Position numbers and translations under genes: made by a program | Shown: piece after piece, positions 1 through 8,022 of the stretch | Layout of the letters: each line of letters starts with the position of its first letter | How positions within the stretch are numbered: the first letter of the stretch is position 1 | DNA from: Rhodocyclaceae bacterium | Lineage (GTDB): Bacteria > Pseudomonadota > Gammaproteobacteria > Burkholderiales > Rhodocyclaceae | NCBI GenBank assembly: GCA_027325905.1 | Contig: DAIEEM010000255.1 | Span: 1 to 8,022 of the forward strand | DNA: 8,022 nt | Direction of reading: 5' to 3' | Notes under the pieces: model-generated | Told to the model about the DNA's origin: nothing | What the model saw: the letters and a program-made list of their open reading frames with translations, nothing else | Databases searched by the model: none

Positions 1-363
1 GCCTCGCGCTTCAAGCAGATCCTGGTCGAATATCGCAAGGCGCCGGAAGTCATGCGCAGCCGCATGTACCTCGAAACCATGCAGCAGGTCTATTCCAACA
101 CCAGCAAGGTGATGATCGACGCCAAGGGCGGCGGCAACCTGCTCTACCTGCCGCTCGACAAGCTGATGCAGGCGGCGGCTGCGCCTACCGCCGCGGCCGC
201 TGTGAGCGAGCCGCTGCCGGCGGCCCAGGCCGCCGCGGCGCCGGTGCCGGCCGGCGAGGTGCCGCCGCAACTGGAACGCACGCCGGCGGTCGATCAGGGC
301 GGCATCTATTCGAATTCGCGTTCGCGCGATTCCTTGCGTTCGCGCGAACGGGGAGACCGCTGA
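1..363 (+). CDS. hflK: HflK, C-terminal part (SPFH/band-7 modulator of FtsH protease), 5' truncated by window edge
   Basis: The reading frame is open from the first base, and 120 codons plus a TGA stop are visible. HflK pairs with HflC in a large inner-membrane SPFH complex that encloses FtsH and tunes its proteolysis. The visible part opens with the end of the conserved helical region (RMYLETMQQVYSNTSKVMID) and then GGGNLLYLPLDKLMQ, which matches the HflK C-terminal core. After this comes a low-complexity Ala/Pro tail (about 57 to 95 of the visible codons), then a charged end with an RSRD/RSRE repeat. Such variable tails are common in betaproteobacterial HflK. The stop overlaps the hflC start by one base (TGATG), so translation is probably coupled. 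The start, the membrane segment and the SPFH domain lie outside the window. Confidence 0.95.
   Translation, partial: ASRFKQILVEYRKAPEVMRSRMYLETMQQVYSNTSKVMIDAKGGGNLLYLPLDKLMQAAAAPTAAAAVSEPLPAAQAAAAPVPAGEVPPQLERTPAVDQGGIYSNSRSRDSLRSRERGDR
318..347 (+). repeat. 12-bp direct repeat with 18-bp period in the hflK tail
   Basis: GCGTTCGCGCGA occurs at 318-329 and again at 336-347. The 18-base spacing equals six codons and encodes the repeated RSRD / RSRE motif at the end of HflK. The second copy also contains the perfect palindrome TTCGCGCGAA (339-348). It is probably a small in-frame duplication of coding sequence rather than a regulatory element. Confidence 0.7.
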
Positions 364-1241
364 TGCAACGCAACCTGCCTTTCCTGGCGGCCTTCGCCTT
401 CGGCCTGATGGTGCTGGCGGCCATGACCTTGTTCACGGTCGACCAGCGCCAGTACGCCATCATTTTCCAGCTCGGCGAGATCAAGCAGGTCATCACCGAG
501 CCGGGGTTGGCCTTCAAGTGGCCGCTGATCCAGAACGTGCGCTTCTTCGACAAGCGCATCCTCACGCTCGACTCCGTGGAGCCCGAGCGCTTCCTCACTG
601 CCGAAAAGAAGCCAGTGCTGGTGGATTCCTTCGTCAAGTGGCGCATCGACGACGTCATGAAGTACTACATCTCGGTCGACGGCGACGAGACGGTCGCCAA
701 GACCCGGCTGTCGCAGACCGTGAATTCCGGCTTGCGCGAGGAGTTCGGCAAGCGCACGGTGCACGACGTCGTATCCGGCGAGCGCGACAAGATCATGGCC
801 GACGTGCAGAAGAAAGCCGACGCCGACATGCGCGCCATCGGCGTGCAGATCATCGACGTGCGCCTGAAGCGCGTCGACCTGCCGGCCGAGGTATCGGAAG
901 CCGTCTATCGCCGCATGGAAACCGAGCGCAAGCGCGTCGCCAACGAGTTGCGCTCGCAGGGCGCCGCCGAGGCCGAGAAGATCAAGGCCGACGCCGATCG
1001 CCAGCGCGAGGTGATCGTCGCCGAGGCCTACCGCGATGCGCAGAAGATCAAGGGTGAGGGCGACGCCAAAGCCGCCTCCATCTATGCCGGCGCCTTCGGC
1101 CAGAATCCTGAGTTCTATGCCTTCTATCGCAGCCTCGAAGCCTATCGCGGCAGCTTCAAGACCAAGAACGACGTCCTGGTGGTGGAGCCCAATTCCGAGT
1201 TCTTCAAGTACCTGAAGAATGCCGGCAAGGCCGCCAGATGA
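363..1241 (+). CDS. hflC: HflC, SPFH/band-7 modulator of FtsH protease
   Basis: 292 residues, close to the usual HflC length. One N-terminal membrane segment (about residues 5-25) acts as a signal anchor and is followed by the SPFH/band-7 domain (about 24-190), which starts VDQRQYAIIFQLGEI and includes the typical GLAFKWPLIQNVRFFDKRI stretch. A long Ala/Glu/Lys-rich coiled coil follows (about 185-250, with AAEAEKIKADADRQREV). The tail NPEFYAFYRSLEAYR is a recognisable HflC signature. HflC assembles with HflK in the inner membrane with most of its mass in the periplasm, and regulates FtsH access to membrane substrates. The start is supported by GGGGAG at 350-355, seven bases before the ATG, and by the one-base overlap with the hflK stop. 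The DUF2065 gene follows after 20 bases. Confidence 0.97.
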   Translation: MQRNLPFLAAFAFGLMVLAAMTLFTVDQRQYAIIFQLGEIKQVITEPGLAFKWPLIQNVRFFDKRILTLDSVEPERFLTAEKKPVLVDSFVKWRIDDVMKYYISVDGDETVAKTRLSQTVNSGLREEFGKRTVHDVVSGERDKIMADVQKKADADMRAIGVQIIDVRLKRVDLPAEVSEAVYRRMETERKRVANELRSQGAAEAEKIKADADRQREVIVAEAYRDAQKIKGEGDAKAASIYAGAFGQNPEFYAFYRSLEAYRGSFKTKNDVLVVEPNSEFFKYLKNAGKAAR

Positions 1242-1261
1242 GGCGCCATTCCGCCTGACCG

Positions 1262-1447
1262 ATGGCCGCGACGTTGCTGCTTGCCCTGGCCCTCATGCTC
1301 GTCATCGAAGGCATCCTCCCGTTTCTCTCGCCGCGCATCTGGCGCGAGACGTTCCGCCGCGCCATCGCGCTTGCCGACGGCCAGATCCGCTTCATCGGCC
1401 TGGCTTCGATGGCGCTGGGCCTGGCGCTGATCTTCCTGGTCACGTGA
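1262..1447 (+). CDS. DUF2065 (YjeT-type) small inner-membrane protein
   Basis: 61 residues with two hydrophobic segments (about 3-20 and 43-59) around a short charged loop. The [11 protein letters not shown] and [16 protein letters not shown] stretches match the DUF2065/YjeT family, whose E. coli member sits in the same place between hflC and purA. No biochemical role is established for the family; conserved linkage to hflKC suggests membrane or FtsH-related work, but that is inference. The ATG at 1262 fits the family N-terminus. An ATG farther upstream (1238) in the same frame meets a stop at 1256, so it cannot be the start. No clear Shine-Dalgarno sequence is visible, so translation may depend on ribosomes arriving from hflC. 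The stop lies one base before the hisZ ATG. Confidence 0.9.
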   Translation: MAATLLLALALMLVIEGILPFLSPRIWRETFRRAIALADGQIRFIGLASMALGLALIFLVT

Positions 1448-1448
1448 C

Positions 1449-3939
<2,491 letters not shown>

Positions 3940-3950
3940 CGGCCACAACG

Positions 3951-3980
3951 CAAGACTGCGCCGGCGGCGCGGTCTTGGTT
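3951..3980 (+). terminator. Hairpin terminator after purA, possibly bidirectional
   Basis: A 12-bp stem (3951-3962 with 3966-3977) encloses a three-base GGC loop. The outer arms are CAAGAC/GTCTTG, the inner arms GCGCC/GGCGC, joined by one T-G wobble. Only a short T run (GTTT) follows on the plus strand, and the minus-strand side is not a good U tract either, so efficiency is uncertain. It lies between the convergent purA and the small gene stop at 3995, so it may serve both. Confidence 0.7.
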
Positions 3981-3994
3981 TCGAACGGTCGGGC

Positions 3995-4186
3995 TTAGAT
4001 GGGCTGGGCGACGCGGAAGCGCAGTTCGTAGGCGATGCGGGCGATCAGACGCTCGGCTTCGCCGAGCGCCGTCGGAGCCTGTTCCTGCAAATTCTCGATG
4101 CGGCTGCGCTGTTCGATCAGTTCTTCCGCGCTGGCGTTGCGCAGGAAGTGTTCGACCTGGTGACGGTTGCGGTAATCGGAAACCAT
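3995..4186 (-). CDS. Small hypothetical protein (63 aa), predicted all-helical
   Basis: I do not recognise this protein. It has 63 residues, is highly charged and lacks a signal peptide, membrane segment and cysteines. Two amphipathic helices seem likely, about residues 9-36 (HQVEHFLRN, then EELIEQRSRIENLQEQ) and 39-59 (TALGEAERLIARIAYELRFRV), separated by Pro38; a coiled-coil or helical-hairpin fold would fit. Coding is supported by an excellent GGAGG (complement at 4193-4197) six bases before the ATG, a regular helix pattern in the translation, a candidate promoter at 4268-4296, and a hairpin just past its TAA stop. It is convergent with purA and in the same direction as the upstream tRNA-Leu, but separated from it by a terminator. 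No function can be assigned from sequence. Confidence 0.72.
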   Translation of the reverse strand: MVSDYRNRHQVEHFLRNASAEELIEQRSRIENLQEQAPTALGEAERLIARIAYELRFRVAQPI

Positions 4187-4192
4187 GATTTG

Positions 4193-4197
4193 CCTCC
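4193..4197 (-). promoter_or_regulatory. Strong ribosome binding site of the 63-aa gene
   Basis: GGAGG on the minus strand, followed by the six-base spacer CAAATC and then ATG. It is the best Shine-Dalgarno match in the window and the main argument for the chosen start. Confidence 0.75.
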
Positions 4198-4267
4198 ATC
4201 CTCGACTGCGTAAGAGAATTTACGGCGCATCGCGGGGCAAAGATAAGCGGAAATGCGGGGAAAAATG

Positions 4268-4296
4268 AATTTAGTTTGCGCTTTGCCGCCGGACAA
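4268..4296 (-). promoter_or_regulatory. Candidate sigma-70-type promoter for the 63-aa gene
   Basis: On the minus strand TTGTCC (4291-4296) and TAAATT (4268-4273) are separated by exactly 17 bases, each matching four of six consensus bases. This would start transcription near 4261 and leave about 75 bases of untranslated leader. That leader holds a small inverted repeat, CGTAA/TTACG (4209-4224, six-base loop). The assignment rests on pattern alone. Confidence 0.4.
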
Positions 4297-4311
4297 TGAA
4301 TCCATCGGCAA
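4283..4311. repeat. 29-bp interrupted dyad overlapping the -35 box
   Basis: TTGCCG (4283-4288) and CGGCAA (4306-4311) form the outer arms, and GGA (4291-4293) and TCC (4301-4303) the inner arms, with two unpaired bases on each side and a seven-base centre at 4294-4300. It can be read as an operator for a dimeric regulator or as a hairpin. It covers the -35 element of the candidate promoter of the small gene. Confidence 0.5.
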
Positions 4312-4361
4312 TCGAGGGGGCGGCGTAGAATGCGCTCAGCGGGTGTCGCCAATAGCCGTCG

Positions 4362-4394
4362 CTAAAAGCAAAAGGCCCCGCAGAGCGGAGCCTT
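4362..4394 (-). terminator. Intrinsic terminator of tRNA-Leu
   Basis: On the minus strand AAGGCTCCGC, loop TCT, GCGGGGCCTT form a 10-bp stem with one G-T wobble (4372-4394). A T-rich tail follows (TTGCTTTTA, toward 4362). It begins about ten bases after the encoded CCA, giving a compact monocistronic tRNA transcript and separating it from the small gene downstream. Confidence 0.88.
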
Positions 4395-4404
4395 GCTTGT
4401 ATCT

Positions 4405-4489
<85 letters not shown>

Positions 4490-4508
4490 AGGCTTGAGCG
4501 AGGCGCGA

Positions 4509-4536
4509 ATTTTATCGGAATCGACCGAATTGTCAA
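4509..4536 (-). promoter_or_regulatory. Sigma-70-type promoter of tRNA-Leu with GC-rich discriminator
   Basis: On the minus strand a perfect TTGACA (4531-4536) and TAAAAT (4509-4514) are separated by 16 bases. The next bases, TCGCGCC, form a GC-rich discriminator of the kind found on stable-RNA promoters under stringent control. Transcription would begin near 4502, about 12 bases before the mature tRNA 5' end at 4489. The -35 box overlaps the proposed rnr start codon on the other strand. Confidence 0.85.
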
Positions 4537-6773
4537 ACCACAAAGCCACCAAGCACTCGAAAATACGCCGCGCCGACCCGATGTTCGAGCGCGAAACCGC
4601 GAAGTACGACACGCCGCTGCCGAGCCGCGAGTACATTCTCCAGACGCTCGGCGAGCAGGGGGTTCCCGTCTCCTTCGCGCGCCTGTGCGAACTGCTCGAC
4701 GTCAAGGACTTCGAGCATGAGGACTTCCAGCGGCGGCTGGGCGCCATGGCGCGCGATGCGCAGCTATTGCAGAACCGCCGCGGCGACTGGCTGATTCCCG
4801 ACAAGGCCGACCTGATTCGCGGCCGCGTCGATGGCCACCCCGATGGCTTTGGCTTCTTGGTGCCTGACGAAGGCGGTGCCGACCTGTTCCTCTCGGCGAA
4901 GGAAATGGACAAAGTGCTGCACGGCGACCACGCCATCGCGCGCGTCGTTGGCATCGACCGCAAGGGCCGGCCCGAAGGCAAGATCGTAGAAGTCACCGAG
5001 CGCGCCAACCGCAAGGTCGTCGGCCGCGCCTACCAGGAGCACGGCGTCTGGTTCGTCGTCGCCGAGAACCGCCGCCTGTCGCAGGACATCCTGCTGGCGC
5101 CGCCGGAAAAGGGCGCCAAGGCGCTCAAGCCGAAGGGCGGCCAGGTGGTGGTCGTCGAGATCGTCGAGCAGCCCTCGAAGCAGTCGCAAGCCATCGGCCG
5201 CGTCGTCGAGATTCTCGGCAACTACGCCGATCCGGGCATGGAGATCGAGATCGCGCTGCGCAAGCACGACCTGCCCTTCGAGTTCGCCAAGGCCGTGCTC
5301 GAAGAAGCCGGGAAGCTTCCCGACGTCGTGCAGAAAGGCGACTGGAAGGGCCGCGAAGACCTGACCAAGCTGCCGCTCGTCACCATCGACGGCGAGACGG
5401 AGAAGGACTTCGACGACGCCGTCTATTGCGAGCGCGCCGGCAAGGGCTTCCGGCTCATCGTCGCCATCGCCGACGTCTCGCACTACGTCCGTGCCGGCGG
5501 CGCGCTCGACCGCGACGCCTATGAGCGCGGCAACTCGGTGTATTTCCCGCGCCGCGTCATTCCGATGCTGCCGGAGAAGCTCTCCAACGGGCTGTGTTCG
5601 CTCAACCCGGAAGTCGAGCGCCTGACCGTCGCCTGCGACATGACGATCTCGGCACAAGGCGAAATCGAGGGCTACCGCTTCTATCCGGCGGTGATCTGGT
5701 CGCATGCGCGGCTCACCTACACCGAAGTCGCGGCGGCGCTCTACGACAAGGAGGCGGCGACGCGCAAGAAGCTCGCGCCGCTGCTGCCGCATCTCGAGAA
5801 CGTGGACGCGCTCTATCGCGTGCTGGCCAAGGCGCGTGAAACGCGCGGCGCCATCGACTTCGAGACCGTCGAGACGCGCATGGTCTTCGACGACCACGGC
5901 AAGATCGAGTCGATCGAACCCTACGAGCGCAACGACGCCCACCGCCTGATTGAAGAATGCATGCTGGCGGCCAACGTCTGCGCTTCCGACTTCCTCAAGG
6001 AGCGCGGCCATCCGGCGCTCTACCGCGTGCATGAAGGGCCGACGCCGGAGCGCCTGACCAAGCTGCGCGATTTCCTCGGCACCTTCGGCCTGCAGCTTAC
6101 CGGCGGCGACGCGCCGAGCGCCAAGGACTACGCCAAGCTGCTGGAGAAGATCCAGGGCCGCCCCGACAAGCAGTTGCTGCAGACGGTGATGCTGCGCTCG
6201 CTGCGCCAGGCCATCTACAGTCCCGACAACGTCGGCCACTTCGGTCTCGCCTACGAGAGCTACACGCATTTCACCTCGCCGATCCGCCGCTATCCCGATC
6301 TCATGATCCACCGCGCCATCAAGGCGGTGCTGACCAAGAAGAAGTACGAGCCCGGCGCCTGGGAGGACATCGGCCTGCATTGCTCGGCCACCGAGCGCCG
6401 CGCCGACGAGGCGACGCGCGACGTCGAGGCCTGGCTCAAGTGCTACTACATGCAGGACCGCATCAACGAGGAGTTCGCCGGCAGCATCTCCGCCGTCGTT
6501 CCGTTCGGCATCTTCGTCGCCCTAGACTCGGTATTCGTCGAAGGCCTGGTGCATGTCTCCGAGCTCGGCGCCGACTACTTCCACTTCGACGAAGCGGCGC
6601 ACGCCATGGTCGGCGAGCGCACCGGCAAGCGCTACCGCCTTTCCGACCGCGTGCGCGTGCAGATGATGCGCGTGGATATGAACCAGAACAAGATCGACTT
6701 CCGGCTGGTGGAGGATGTCCGCCAGGCCAAGGCGACGGAACCTCCGCGCAAGAAGGGAAAGCCGCGGGCGTGA
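4530..6773 (+). CDS. rnr: RNase R, 3'-5' exoribonuclease
   Basis: 747 residues from a TTG at 4530. RNase R degrades structured RNA processively from 3' ends, in mRNA decay, rRNA quality control and tmRNA-linked decay. Order of domains: short basic leader, winged helix (about 32-95), two cold-shock-like domains (about 98-160 and 180-245), RNB catalytic domain (about 270-610), S1 domain (about 648-730). The catalytic site TIDGETEKDFDDAVY holds Asp287, Asp293, Asp295 and Asp296, and HFTSPIRRYPD (580-590) is the RNB signature. I prefer TTG4530 to ATG4581 because the codons just before the ATG encode DP in a DP..ERE pattern that E. coli RNase R also has near its N-terminus, and GGAA lies nine bases before the TTG; the ATG has no ribosome binding site. 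The C-terminal tail is short (about 15 residues) compared with the long Lys-rich E. coli tail. No clear promoter is visible. Confidence 0.95.
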   Translation: MSNHKATKHSKIRRADPMFERETAKYDTPLPSREYILQTLGEQGVPVSFARLCELLDVKDFEHEDFQRRLGAMARDAQLLQNRRGDWLIPDKADLIRGRVDGHPDGFGFLVPDEGGADLFLSAKEMDKVLHGDHAIARVVGIDRKGRPEGKIVEVTERANRKVVGRAYQEHGVWFVVAENRRLSQDILLAPPEKGAKALKPKGGQVVVVEIVEQPSKQSQAIGRVVEILGNYADPGMEIEIALRKHDLPFEFAKAVLEEAGKLPDVVQKGDWKGREDLTKLPLVTIDGETEKDFDDAVYCERAGKGFRLIVAIADVSHYVRAGGALDRDAYERGNSVYFPRRVIPMLPEKLSNGLCSLNPEVERLTVACDMTISAQGEIEGYRFYPAVIWSHARLTYTEVAAALYDKEAATRKKLAPLLPHLENVDALYRVLAKARETRGAIDFETVETRMVFDDHGKIESIEPYERNDAHRLIEECMLAANVCASDFLKERGHPALYRVHEGPTPERLTKLRDFLGTFGLQLTGGDAPSAKDYAKLLEKIQGRPDKQLLQTVMLRSLRQAIYSPDNVGHFGLAYESYTHFTSPIRRYPDLMIHRAIKAVLTKKKYEPGAWEDIGLHCSATERRADEATRDVEAWLKCYYMQDRINEEFAGSISAVVPFGIFVALDSVFVEGLVHVSELGADYFHFDEAAHAMVGERTGKRYRLSDRVRVQMMRVDMNQNKIDFRLVEDVRQAKATEPPRKKGKPRA

Positions 6774-6785
6774 TCCCGCCGCCGC

Positions 6786-7919
6786 TCAGTCCAGCGACTT
6801 CCTGAAGCGCAGCACGGCGACCGTCAGCAGGCCGACGGCGATGGCCGCCAGGGCCAGCATCTGCGGCCACAGTGCCTCCATGCCGACGCCCTTGAGGAAG
6901 GTGGCGCGGATGATTACCAGGTAGTAGCGCAGCGGATCGGCGTAGGTCAGCCACTGCAGCGCCGGCGGCATGCTGGCGATCGGGAAGCTGAAGCCCGAGA
7001 GGATGAACATCGGGTTGAGCACGAAGAAGTTCGACGAGAAAGCCTGCTGCTGCGTCGTGCATACGGTGGAGATCAAGAGGCCGATGGCCAGCGCGGCGAG
7101 CAGGAACAGGCAGGTGCCGGCGAGCAGCACCAGCGGGTTGCCGCGGAAGGGCACGTGGAACCACAGCATGCCGACGCCGGCGACGATGGAGACTTCCATC
7201 AGGCCGATGAGGAAGAAGGGCAGCGTTTTGCCGATGATGAATTCGACGGGACGGATGGGGGTGACGAGTATCTGTTCCAACGTGCCGACCTCGCGCTCGC
7301 GCACGATGGCGAAGGCGGTGAGGTTCACGATGGTGATCAGCGCCAGCGTGCCGATGACGCCGGGAACGAAGAACCAGCGGCTGTTGAGATTCGGGTTGTA
7401 CCAGTAGCGTTCTTCGAGGCTCACATTGATCATCGGCCGGCCCTGCGCCCGGCCGGTGCGCTCGGCGAGGTTGCGGGCGTAGTCCTGGCCGAAGCCGCCG
7501 GCGATCTGGCCGACGTAGCCCAAGGCGATCAGCGCGGTGTTGGAGTTGGTGCCGTCCACCAATGCCTGCACCGGCGCCGTGCGGCCCTTGCGCAGCAACT
7601 CGGCGAAGCCGGCCGGAATCACTATCCCCACTTGCGCGTCGCTGCGTTCGACGGCGTCGCGGACGCCGCGTTCCGTGGCGGTCGGCACCGCGATCCGGAA
7701 GCGGCTGCTGTGCACGAAGGCGTCCGTCAGCGCGCGGCTTTCCTGCGAATGGTCGAGGTCGAGGACGGCGGTGGAGACGTTGAAGACCTCGAAGGTGGCG
7801 GCATAGCCGAACAGCAGCATCTGGATGATGGGCGGCACCAGCAGCCGGAAGCGCGCCGACTTGTCGCGCTTCATCTGCAGGAATTCCTTGAGCAGCAGGT
7901 GATAGATGCGGCCGAGCAT
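6786..7919 (-). CDS. ABC-2 type transporter permease (YbhR/YhhJ-like)
   Basis: 377 residues. It is the membrane subunit of an ABC exporter; relatives act in drug or ion efflux, but the substrate cannot be told from sequence. A cytoplasmic start is followed by membrane segment 1 (about 24-42), a large extracytoplasmic domain (about 45-178, with VDGTNSNTA at 121-129), and five further segments (about 183-204, 231-253, 262-286, 296-316, 353-371). WYNPNL..RWF (173-183), REREVGTLEQILVTPI (207-222) and CTTQQQAF (287-294) are typical of the YbhR/YbhS/YhhJ group. The start at 7919 is supported by GGAG (complement 7927-7930) seven bases upstream and by a TGA one base before it; a longer reading from 7958 adds only 13 Arg/Pro-rich residues. 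It is convergent with rnr, 12 bases away. The ATPase and any second permease should lie beyond the window. Confidence 0.93.
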   Translation of the reverse strand: MLGRIYHLLLKEFLQMKRDKSARFRLLVPPIIQMLLFGYAATFEVFNVSTAVLDLDHSQESRALTDAFVHSSRFRIAVPTATERGVRDAVERSDAQVGIVIPAGFAELLRKGRTAPVQALVDGTNSNTALIALGYVGQIAGGFGQDYARNLAERTGRAQGRPMINVSLEERYWYNPNLNSRWFFVPGVIGTLALITIVNLTAFAIVREREVGTLEQILVTPIRPVEFIIGKTLPFFLIGLMEVSIVAGVGMLWFHVPFRGNPLVLLAGTCLFLLAALAIGLLISTVCTTQQQAFSSNFFVLNPMFILSGFSFPIASMPPALQWLTYADPLRYYLVIIRATFLKGVGMEALWPQMLALAAIAVGLLTVAVLRFRKSLD

Positions 7920-7920
7920 G

Positions 7921-8022
7921 TCAGGGCTCCATGGCGCTGCGCGTCTGCCGCGACGCATGAAACTGAGATGCGGGCAGTCGACGTCTCTGCGCGCGCCACG
8001 GGCAGCGGCGCGCCACGGATGG
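7921..8022 (-). CDS. Possible 3' end of the upstream exporter gene (partial, unrecognised)
   Basis: A frame open from the window edge ends in TGA at 7921-7923, one base before the permease ATG. It gives 33 residues, rich in Arg and Ser and ending SAMEP, in which I recognise no family. Exporters of this type usually have an ATPase or second permease gene directly upstream, and the TGACATG junction resembles other gene borders here, so a coding end is plausible. The other two minus-strand frames are also open over this stretch and the codon choice does not decide, so it could be intergenic. Confidence 0.35.
   Translation of the reverse strand, partial: PSVARRCPWRAQRRRLPASQFHASRQTRSAMEP

Noticed and set aside
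4326..4331. TAGAAT as a plus-strand -10 box for rnr
   Set aside because: No acceptable -35 sequence lies 16-18 bases upstream, and the transcript would have to cross the tRNA gene in antisense, so it is not listed as a feature.
4764..6380. 538-codon minus-strand open frame opposite rnr
   Set aside because: It is a shadow of rnr; the plus frame holds the full set of RNase R motifs, while this one has no recognisable domain or ribosome binding site.
6764..6779. GCGGG/CCCGC hairpin as an rnr terminator
   Set aside because: Only five base pairs, overlapping the stop codon, with no T run on either side; not enough to call a terminator.
6463..7164. Minus-strand frame across the rnr/permease border
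   Set aside because: It is out of frame with the permease and turns into Arg/Ala/Pro-rich sequence over rnr, typical of a shadow frame.

Overview
The window is GC-rich, with G or C at most third codon positions. It reads as ordinary chromosomal DNA of a betaproteobacterium. The order hflK-hflC-DUF2065-hisZ-purA, HisZ (the regulatory partner of short-form HisG) beside PurA, and the style of the proteins suggest the Rhodocyclales/Burkholderiales range; a genus cannot be read from the sequence alone.

Region 1 (1-3939, plus strand) is one tightly packed operon: the 3' end of hflK, hflC, a small DUF2065 membrane protein, hisZ and purA. HflK and HflC form the inner-membrane SPFH complex around the FtsH protease. 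HisZ and PurA belong to histidine and adenine nucleotide synthesis. These pathways meet because histidine synthesis consumes ATP and releases AICAR, which returns to IMP, the PurA substrate. Three gene junctions overlap or are one base apart (hflK/hflC, DUF2065/hisZ, hisZ/purA), and only hflC/DUF2065 has a gap (20 bases). A strong hairpin follows purA.

Region 2 (3940-4529) carries minus-strand genes. A 63-codon gene of unknown function has a very good ribosome binding site. Upstream of it lies a candidate promoter overlapped by a 29-bp dyad. Next is a tRNA-Leu(CAG) gene with an evident sigma-70-type promoter, GC-rich discriminator, encoded CCA and intrinsic terminator.

Region 3 (4530-6773, plus strand) is rnr, encoding RNase R, divergent from the tRNA. 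Its best-supported start is a TTG that abuts and overlaps the -35 box of the tRNA promoter.

Region 4 (6774-8022, minus strand) holds an ABC-2 exporter permease of the YbhR/YhhJ type, convergent with rnr across a 12-base gap. It is probably the last gene of an exporter operon that continues beyond the window; a partner gene may end at 7921.

I see no mobile element, CRISPR array, phage gene, rRNA or obvious new multi-gene system. The points most worth checking are the small minus-strand gene with its dyad-covered promoter, and the overlap between the rnr start and the tRNA promoter.
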